Assembly: GCA_025450375.1 (NCBI GenBank)
Contig: JANWHO010000036.1
Span: 1-9,348 of the forward strand
DNA: 9,348 bases
Source: Chloroflexota bacterium
GTDB lineage: Bacteria; Chloroflexota; UBA5177; JANWHV01
Direction of reading: 5' to 3'
Positions 5,904 to 9,348 of this stretch are shown here, piece after piece (position 1 is the stretch's first letter; each line of letters starts with the position of its first letter). The notes under the pieces were generated by a model. The model saw only the letters and a list, made by a program, of their open reading frames with translations. It was not told where the DNA came from and searched no databases. Both the position numbers and the translations under genes were made by a program.

Positions 5904-7041
5904 GGTCGAGCGAAGTATCGACGTAGTGCTGACCGAACTGGCCCAGGTTCCGGCGATGATCCGGGCCCAGGTTCCCGCCGATTGGGCGGCCGTGCAATCG
6001 CTGCTCGACCAGATCGACGTCGCCGCCATTCCCCGCGTGGTGCTGACCGGCTGTGGCGACTCACTCTTTGCCGGAATGGCGGCCCGGTGGGCCTTCGAGC
6101 GTTACGGTGGGGTACCCACGGAGGCGATCGAGGCGCTCGATTTCGCGCGTTACACGGTGGATACCCTGCCGCCGGGCTCCCTGGTGCTGCCCATTTCCTA
6201 TTCCGGTCAAGTTGGGCGCACCATCGAGGCCGCCCGTAACGCCCAGCATTTCGGCGCCACCGTGATGGCGATCACCGGGCGGCCCGAGCGGGGGCTGGGA
6301 CAGACCGCGCCCCGGCATCTGCATGTGCGGGTGCCGAGCCTCGGTTTCTCGCTGGGAACCTCGACCTACATCGGCCTCATGCTGGCCGCCTACCTGCTGG
6401 CCCTCGGGGTGGGCCGGCGCCGCGGCGTCCTCACCGATCAGCGCGTGGCGGATCTCCTGGAGGCGCTGACGCGGGTTGGTGGGCTCTTCGAGCAGGCGCT
6501 CGGGGTCGGCGAAGTAGCGGTCCCAGGGCACGCCGCCTGGCTGGCCCAGAGCGAAGCGGTTCTCTTCCTCGGGGCCGGCCCCAATCATGCCAGCGCGCTG
6601 TTCGGGGCCGCGAAACTGTTCGAGGGCGCCCAAATGCATGGGGTGACCCAACATACCGAGGAATGGGCGCACGCCCAGTATTTCATTAGCGGCCCGAGCA
6701 CCCGAACCGTGCTCCTGGCTCCCCGCGGGCGATCGCTGGATCGCGCCTTCGAGATCGCGACCGAGATGCGCTTTATCGAGACGCCGTTCCTGGTCATCAC
6801 GGACGACGCCCCCGAGCGCTGGCGGGCGCTCACGCCTCGCGTACTGGCGCTCCCCTCGGGGATCCGCGAACCGTTCAGTCCGTTGCTCTTCGCGGCGCCG
6901 CTCTCACAACTCGGCTACTATCTGGCCAAGGTACGCGGCAAGCAGTCCTACAATTTCCCCAGTCCCGAGCGCGAGCGCGAGCATTATCAGACCTTGCACG
7001 AGAGCGCGTTCCGCGATCTGAGCCTGGAGGATAAGGGGTAG
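5893..7041 (+). CDS. SIS-domain sugar isomerase/deglycase (GlmS isomerase-like)
   Basis: A 382-residue protein with two SIS (phosphosugar-binding) domains and no glutaminase domain. The first SIS domain covers about 45-170 and shows TGCGDSLFAG (52-61) and the phosphate-binding PISYSGQVGRT (100-110). The second covers about 215-345, with FLGAGPNHASA (225-235). KLFEGAQMHG (241-250) followed by HTEEW (254-258) corresponds to the GlmS stretch carrying the catalytic Glu and His, so E244 is the likely catalytic acid. AGGAG at 5881-5885 gives a 7-base spacer to ATG 5893. Without a glutaminase domain it should act as an isomerase, deaminase or deglycase on a phosphosugar amine, not as a synthase. It overlaps the kinase gene by 11 bp, so the kinase product is the probable substrate. 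AgaS-type or FrlB-type activity is possible; the exact reaction is not visible. Confidence 0.9.
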   Translation: MAGEVERSIDVVLTELAQVPAMIRAQVPADWAAVQSLLDQIDVAAIPRVVLTGCGDSLFAGMAARWAFERYGGVPTEAIEALDFARYTVDTLPPGSLVLPISYSGQVGRTIEAARNAQHFGATVMAITGRPERGLGQTAPRHLHVRVPSLGFSLGTSTYIGLMLAAYLLALGVGRRRGVLTDQRVADLLEALTRVGGLFEQALGVGEVAVPGHAAWLAQSEAVLFLGAGPNHASALFGAAKLFEGAQMHGVTQHTEEWAHAQYFISGPSTRTVLLAPRGRSLDRAFEIATEMRFIETPFLVITDDAPERWRALTPRVLALPSGIREPFSPLLFAAPLSQLGYYLAKVRGKQSYNFPSPEREREHYQTLHESAFRDLSLEDKG

Positions 7042-7101
7042 TGAGATGCCTGTTCCTCCCGGTGGCGCCGTTGCCTCGTATCTTTCAACGCTACCAGGCA
7101 C

Positions 7102-7123
7102 GGTACAGGGCACTGCCTGTATC
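7102..7123. repeat. TACAGG/CCTGTA inverted repeat between SIS and Uma2 genes
   Basis: TACAGG-GCACTG-CCTGTA at 7104-7121 is a perfect 6-bp dyad. G7103-T7122 (wobble) and G7102-C7123 extend it to 8 pairs. It is 61 bp after the SIS stop and 18 bp before the Uma2 ribosome binding site. It could be an operon-end structure or an operator for the nuclease gene. No T-run follows. Confidence 0.4.
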
Positions 7124-7156
7124 CTGGAGCTATGATCGTAGGAGGAGCACCAACCA

Positions 7157-7774
7157 ATGAGCACCGCAACCGCATTCCCCTCCAATCCCGCCCCATGGGC
7201 CGAGGTCGTTCCGGGCATGGGACCCGTGACGGTCGATCTCTTGCTGGAGTTGCCCGACGACGGCAACATCTACGAGGTGGTCGAGGGAGTTTTGGTCCGC
7301 GTGGCCGGTAGCGGATTCAACGCCACAACGATTGCCATCGAACTGGCATCCGAATTACGCAACTATACACGGCCGCGCCGTCTTGGGCGCGTGACGGGCG
7401 CGGATGGGGTGTACAAGTTTCCCGGCGCGGAAACGGGCTTGCTTCCTGATGTTGGCTTCATTGGGGTGGATAAGGTAGCCCTGATCGCTGATCGCTCCAA
7501 GCTGCTTCCCTTTGCCCCTGATCTCGCCGTTGAAGTTGCCTCCCCCTCTCAAGGTCCGGATGATATGGCCGCCAAGGCACGGGCTTATCTTGCTGGGGGC
7601 ACGTGCTTGGTATGGGTCATTTGGCCGACCAGCGGACATATCGATGTCTGGCACCCTGATCACATGGCGGGACCGGCACTCACGCTCAATATAAGTGAGA
7701 CCCTCGATGGGGAGGACGTGATCCCTGGCTTCACGTACTCGGTGGCCGGTCTCTTTGCTGATCCGCTCGGCTGA
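7157..7774 (+). CDS. Uma2 family (DUF820) putative restriction endonuclease
   Basis: A 205-residue protein of the Uma2 group, which has a PD-(D/E)XK-like nuclease fold and is often present in many copies in Chloroflexota and cyanobacteria. It has no established cellular role. Visible family features: YEVVEGVLVRV (39-49) with E40; LLPDVGFIG (95-103) with D98; DLAVEVASPSQ (122-132) with E126; DDMAAKARAYLAGG (135-148) with K140; and VWVIWP (152-157). These give the expected D/E...D...ExK-type active site. GGAGGAG at 7141-7147 precedes ATG 7157 by 9 bases. It is 115 bp downstream of the SIS gene on the same strand, with an inverted repeat between, so it is probably a separate unit. Length is normal and no damage is seen. 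Confidence 0.92.
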   Translation: MSTATAFPSNPAPWAEVVPGMGPVTVDLLLELPDDGNIYEVVEGVLVRVAGSGFNATTIAIELASELRNYTRPRRLGRVTGADGVYKFPGAETGLLPDVGFIGVDKVALIADRSKLLPFAPDLAVEVASPSQGPDDMAAKARAYLAGGTCLVWVIWPTSGHIDVWHPDHMAGPALTLNISETLDGEDVIPGFTYSVAGLFADPLG

Positions 7775-7824
7775 CTCGTGACGGTGTCGTTGTAAGAGGA
7801 TGCCCTCGCTGTCATCGATCTTAC

Positions 7825-7962
7825 TCATGCGCCGAGGTGACTACCGAGTCCGCGACATTTACGATCGCTGGACTTGAGGGGCGCGCTTGCCTTCCCGTGT
7901 TCCTGACGCGCCTCGACCGCGCGTGGCTCGTTCATACCGGGTTGTCCCACTCCAGCTTTCAT
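7825..7962 (-). CDS. Small unknown ORF with strong ribosome binding site
   Basis: A 45-residue frame, ATG at 7962 and TGA at 7825-7827. AAGGAGG on the complement of 7967-7973 sits 4 bases before ATG, the same arrangement as at the threonine synthase start. The product begins MKAGVGQPGM and contains EARQEHGK and KCRGLGSHLGA. It is hydrophilic, has one Cys, and has no signal peptide or membrane segment. I recognise no family. It is convergent with the Uma2 gene (50-bp gap). A four-site GTCAC/GTGAC dyad lies just upstream and could regulate it. A random frame of this length is quite likely in such DNA; the ribosome binding site is the only positive sign. Confidence 0.4.
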   Translation of the reverse strand: MKAGVGQPGMNEPRAVEARQEHGKASAPLKSSDRKCRGLGSHLGA

Positions 7963-7973
7963 AGTGCCTCCTT

Positions 7974-8036
7974 GTCACATCAATAGCATCCCATGGGTCA
8001 CACTAAGGGTGACACCTCACGACGGAAAGACGTGAC
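7974..8036 (-). promoter_or_regulatory. Nested dyad of four GTCAC/GTGAC half-sites
   Basis: GTCAC at 7974-7978 and 7997-8001, and GTGAC at 8009-8013 and 8032-8036. Both pairs share one centre at base 8005, and the two sites on each side are 23 bp apart. The core (7997-8013) is a 17-bp near-palindrome that also pairs CT with AG round the central A. It lies immediately upstream of the ribosome binding site of the 45-codon ORF, where an operator is expected. I do not recognise the regulator. Confidence 0.45.
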
Positions 8037-8200
8037 CGAGGGAAGGGAGCGAGTGGCTGGCCGATCGCCCTTGCCGGGGCCGTGCGGCGCGGCGGCGGCC
8101 GCGGCGAGCCGCCTCACGCCGACGCCGCCCATGGATTGGATGATAAGGCGCATGCCGTCCGAGTACAGGGTAGAGGGCGCCCGATACGTGGAGGTGCGAC

Positions 8201-8243
8201 CCTACGGCATTACAGCCGGTGATTGCGGGCGCCATGCCGTGGG
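8201..8243 (-). terminator. Stem-loop downstream of the DoxX-Rieske gene
   Basis: ACGGCAT (8204-8210) pairs perfectly with ATGCCGT (8234-8240), with two further G-C pairs at the base across one mismatched or wobble position. It starts 13 bp after the stop codon in the direction of transcription. The loop is large (23 bases) and no T-run follows, so it may protect the mRNA end rather than terminate. Confidence 0.4.
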
Positions 8244-8255
8244 TAGTTCCGCCTG

Positions 8256-9348
8256 CTACTGGGCGGGCATGTCCGCCGGTGCCATACCTACAGTGTAGGC
8301 ATTGCCCTGGGTGTCCACTCGCACCGGCACCGGGGGGAGGGGTCGTGGGGCGGGGCCGGCTACTACCTGCGCTCCATGACGCGGATCGTAGATCGACCCG
8401 TGACAGGGGCAGACCAGCTCTGCTCGCGCGCTATCGTAGGCGACGGTGCAGCCGGCGTGCGTGCATACGGCGCTATAGGCGACGAACCGCCCATTGTTCA
8501 AGTGGATCAGCATGGCGGGATCGCCCGTATGCGGGTCGGTGAACGACCGTGCGCTATTGATGGGTAACGTCTTGACGCTCCCGATCAGTACGCCACCGGC
8601 AGGTGTGCCCTTGCCTCCACCGCCAGCGTTCGCGCCAATGCCGGCCGTGAGCGGCGTCGCGCTGTCGCCGGCGACTCGCGTGGGCGTGAGCAGCCTGGCG
8701 ACACCGCCGATCAGGCCACCGCTGACCAGCAGGGTGGCGACGGCGCCGATCCCATGCAGAAATGATCGTCTCGGCAGGAACGGCATCACAGCCGATGGAC
8801 GCCCTCCTGCCGGCGCGGCGTGCCGTAGGCGCATGTCCGGTTCGGGCCGGCCTTTGCGCGCATCTCGCGCCGCGCCGAAGAAGTATGCGTCAAGGCTGAG
8901 CGCGCTGGGGCCGGCGAGCAAGAGCGTGAGCCAGCCCAGGGCATAGGGCAGGTCCGGGCCCAAGAAATACGGGTGGATCGTCCAGGACGAGGTCAGGTAG
9001 AACGTGAGGCTCAGCGCAAGACCACCCAGGGCGGCGATGCGCGTCAGCAGCCCCGCGAACGTCGCCAGACCGACCCATAACTCGCCCAGGGCGATCAGGG
9101 CGCCGAAGAAAGTGGCATGGGGGATGGCCAGGTTGGTCAGCAACCACGACAGCGGGGAGCCGGTGCGCGCATAGCCGGCCATCTGCTGTCCGATGTACGT
9201 TGGGGCATTGTGATCGAAGAACGTTGGGTCGGTGAGTTTGTCCAGCCCTGCGTAGACGAGAGTCGCGCCAATGAATAGGCGCAGCGGCAGGAGTGCCGCG
9301 GTGATGGCGCGATCAGGCTCGCGCCGCGAACCGATGAGATGGTTGAGC
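8256..9348 (-). CDS. DoxX/DoxD membrane domain fused to Rieske [2Fe-2S] domain (5' end missing)
   Basis: The frame is open to the window edge with no start codon near it, so the gene begins beyond 9348; 363 residues are visible (numbered here from the edge). Residues 14-160 form a DoxX/TQO-small-subunit-like unit with about four membrane helices: LPLRLFIGATLVYAGLDKLTD, FFGALIALGELWVGLATFAG, GLALSLTFYL and LGWLTLLLAGPSAL. A polar linker leads to RRSFLHGIGAVATLLVSGG (193-211), a twin-arginine motif plus fifth hydrophobic segment. A Gly-rich hinge precedes the Rieske domain with CTHAGC (C295, H297, C300) and CPCHGS (C313, C315, H316). C295, H297, C313 and H316 should bind the 2Fe-2S cluster, and C300-C315 should form the disulfide. 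DoxX/DoxD proteins act in quinone-linked oxidation such as thiosulfate:quinone oxidoreductase, so a membrane electron-transfer role is likely. Donor and acceptor are unknown. Confidence 0.9.
   Translation of the reverse strand, partial: LNHLIGSRREPDRAITAALLPLRLFIGATLVYAGLDKLTDPTFFDHNAPTYIGQQMAGYARTGSPLSWLLTNLAIPHATFFGALIALGELWVGLATFAGLLTRIAALGGLALSLTFYLTSSWTIHPYFLGPDLPYALGWLTLLLAGPSALSLDAYFFGAARDARKGRPEPDMRLRHAAPAGGRPSAVMPFLPRRSFLHGIGAVATLLVSGGLIGGVARLLTPTRVAGDSATPLTAGIGANAGGGGKGTPAGGVLIGSVKTLPINSARSFTDPHTGDPAMLIHLNNGRFVAYSAVCTHAGCTVAYDSARAELVCPCHGSIYDPRHGAQVVAGPAPRPLPPVPVRVDTQGNAYTVGMAPADMPAQ

Larger units (their letters stand above)
7963..8255. other. Intergenic stretch between small ORF and DoxX-Rieske gene
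   Basis: 293 bp without a credible gene. It contains the GTCAC/GTGAC dyad (7974-8036), a very GC-rich inverted repeat GGCGGC (8091-8096)/GCCGCC (8108-8113), and the stem-loop at 8201-8243. A plus-strand 101-codon frame (7993-8298) runs through it but overlaps the Rieske coding end and lacks a ribosome binding site. Confidence 0.55.

Noticed and set aside
7131..7136. TATGAT as a -10 element for the Uma2 gene
   Set aside because: It lies only 4 bp before the ribosome binding site, which would put the start of the mRNA inside it, and no matching -35 is found 16-18 bp upstream.
7355..7828. 157-codon minus-strand frame whose ATG overlaps the stop of the 45-codon ORF (ATGA)
   Set aside because: The overlap looks operon-like, but the frame is antisense to the clearly recognised Uma2 gene and has no family features.
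8091..8113. GGCGGC/GCCGCC hairpin as an intrinsic terminator
   Set aside because: It is low-complexity GCC repeat DNA with an 11-base loop and no T-run on either strand. The stem-loop at 8201-8243 is better placed.
7993..8298. 101-codon plus-strand frame
   Set aside because: It has no ribosome binding site, overlaps the C-terminal coding end of the Rieske gene, passes through low-complexity GC repeats, and has no recognised motifs.
1..9348. tRNA, rRNA or CRISPR array
   Set aside because: No cloverleaf, rRNA-like stretch or regularly spaced direct repeats were seen on either strand.

Overview
The window is high-GC bacterial DNA. I recognise seven complete or partial protein genes plus one insertion sequence. 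The gene mix fits Chloroflexota, perhaps Thermomicrobia/Sphaerobacter-like: an F420-type LLM oxidoreductase, a Uma2 nuclease, a solitary-transposase IS66 element, and a DoxX membrane domain joined to a Rieske domain. This placement is inferred from gene families, not from a marker gene.

Region 1 (1-1697): an IS66-family element at 49-1528 is intact and its ends can be read exactly. It has 19-bp imperfect terminal inverted repeats beginning GTAA, a perfect 8-bp target duplication (TATCATTT) and one transposase gene on the minus strand with D, D, E and zinc-finger residues in place. Removing the element and one duplication copy restores an open frame of 55 codons. That frame has a good ribosome binding site at 14-19 and stops 16 bp before the threonine synthase start, so the element appears to have broken a small gene in the thrC operon.

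Region 2 (1698-3723, plus strand): a threonine synthase-like PLP enzyme is followed closely by a RimJ/RimL-type GNAT acetyltransferase. A small stem-loop at 3734-3749 separates this pair from the convergent gene downstream.

Region 3 (3761-7041): an LLM-class (F420/FMN) oxidoreductase on the minus strand is divergent from a two-gene operon made of a PfkB sugar kinase (TTG start) and a double-SIS sugar isomerase/deglycase, whose coding regions overlap by 11 bp. The 307-bp divergent spacer holds several inverted repeats, including a strong stem just before the kinase. Kinase plus SIS enzyme is the core of sugar-amine or Amadori-product catabolism (the FrlD/FrlB logic), but the substrate is not shown by the sequence.

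Region 4 (7042-8255): a Uma2-family nuclease, then a minus-strand 45-codon ORF with a near-perfect Shine-Dalgarno. Upstream of that ORF lies a nested symmetric set of four GTCAC/GTGAC half-sites centred on 8005. A stem-loop at 8201-8243 follows the end of the next gene.

Region 5 (8256-9348, minus strand, runs off the window): a membrane DoxX/DoxD domain fused to a periplasm-facing Rieske [2Fe-2S] domain. A twin-arginine motif sits immediately before the last membrane segment, suggesting mixed Sec/Tat assembly.
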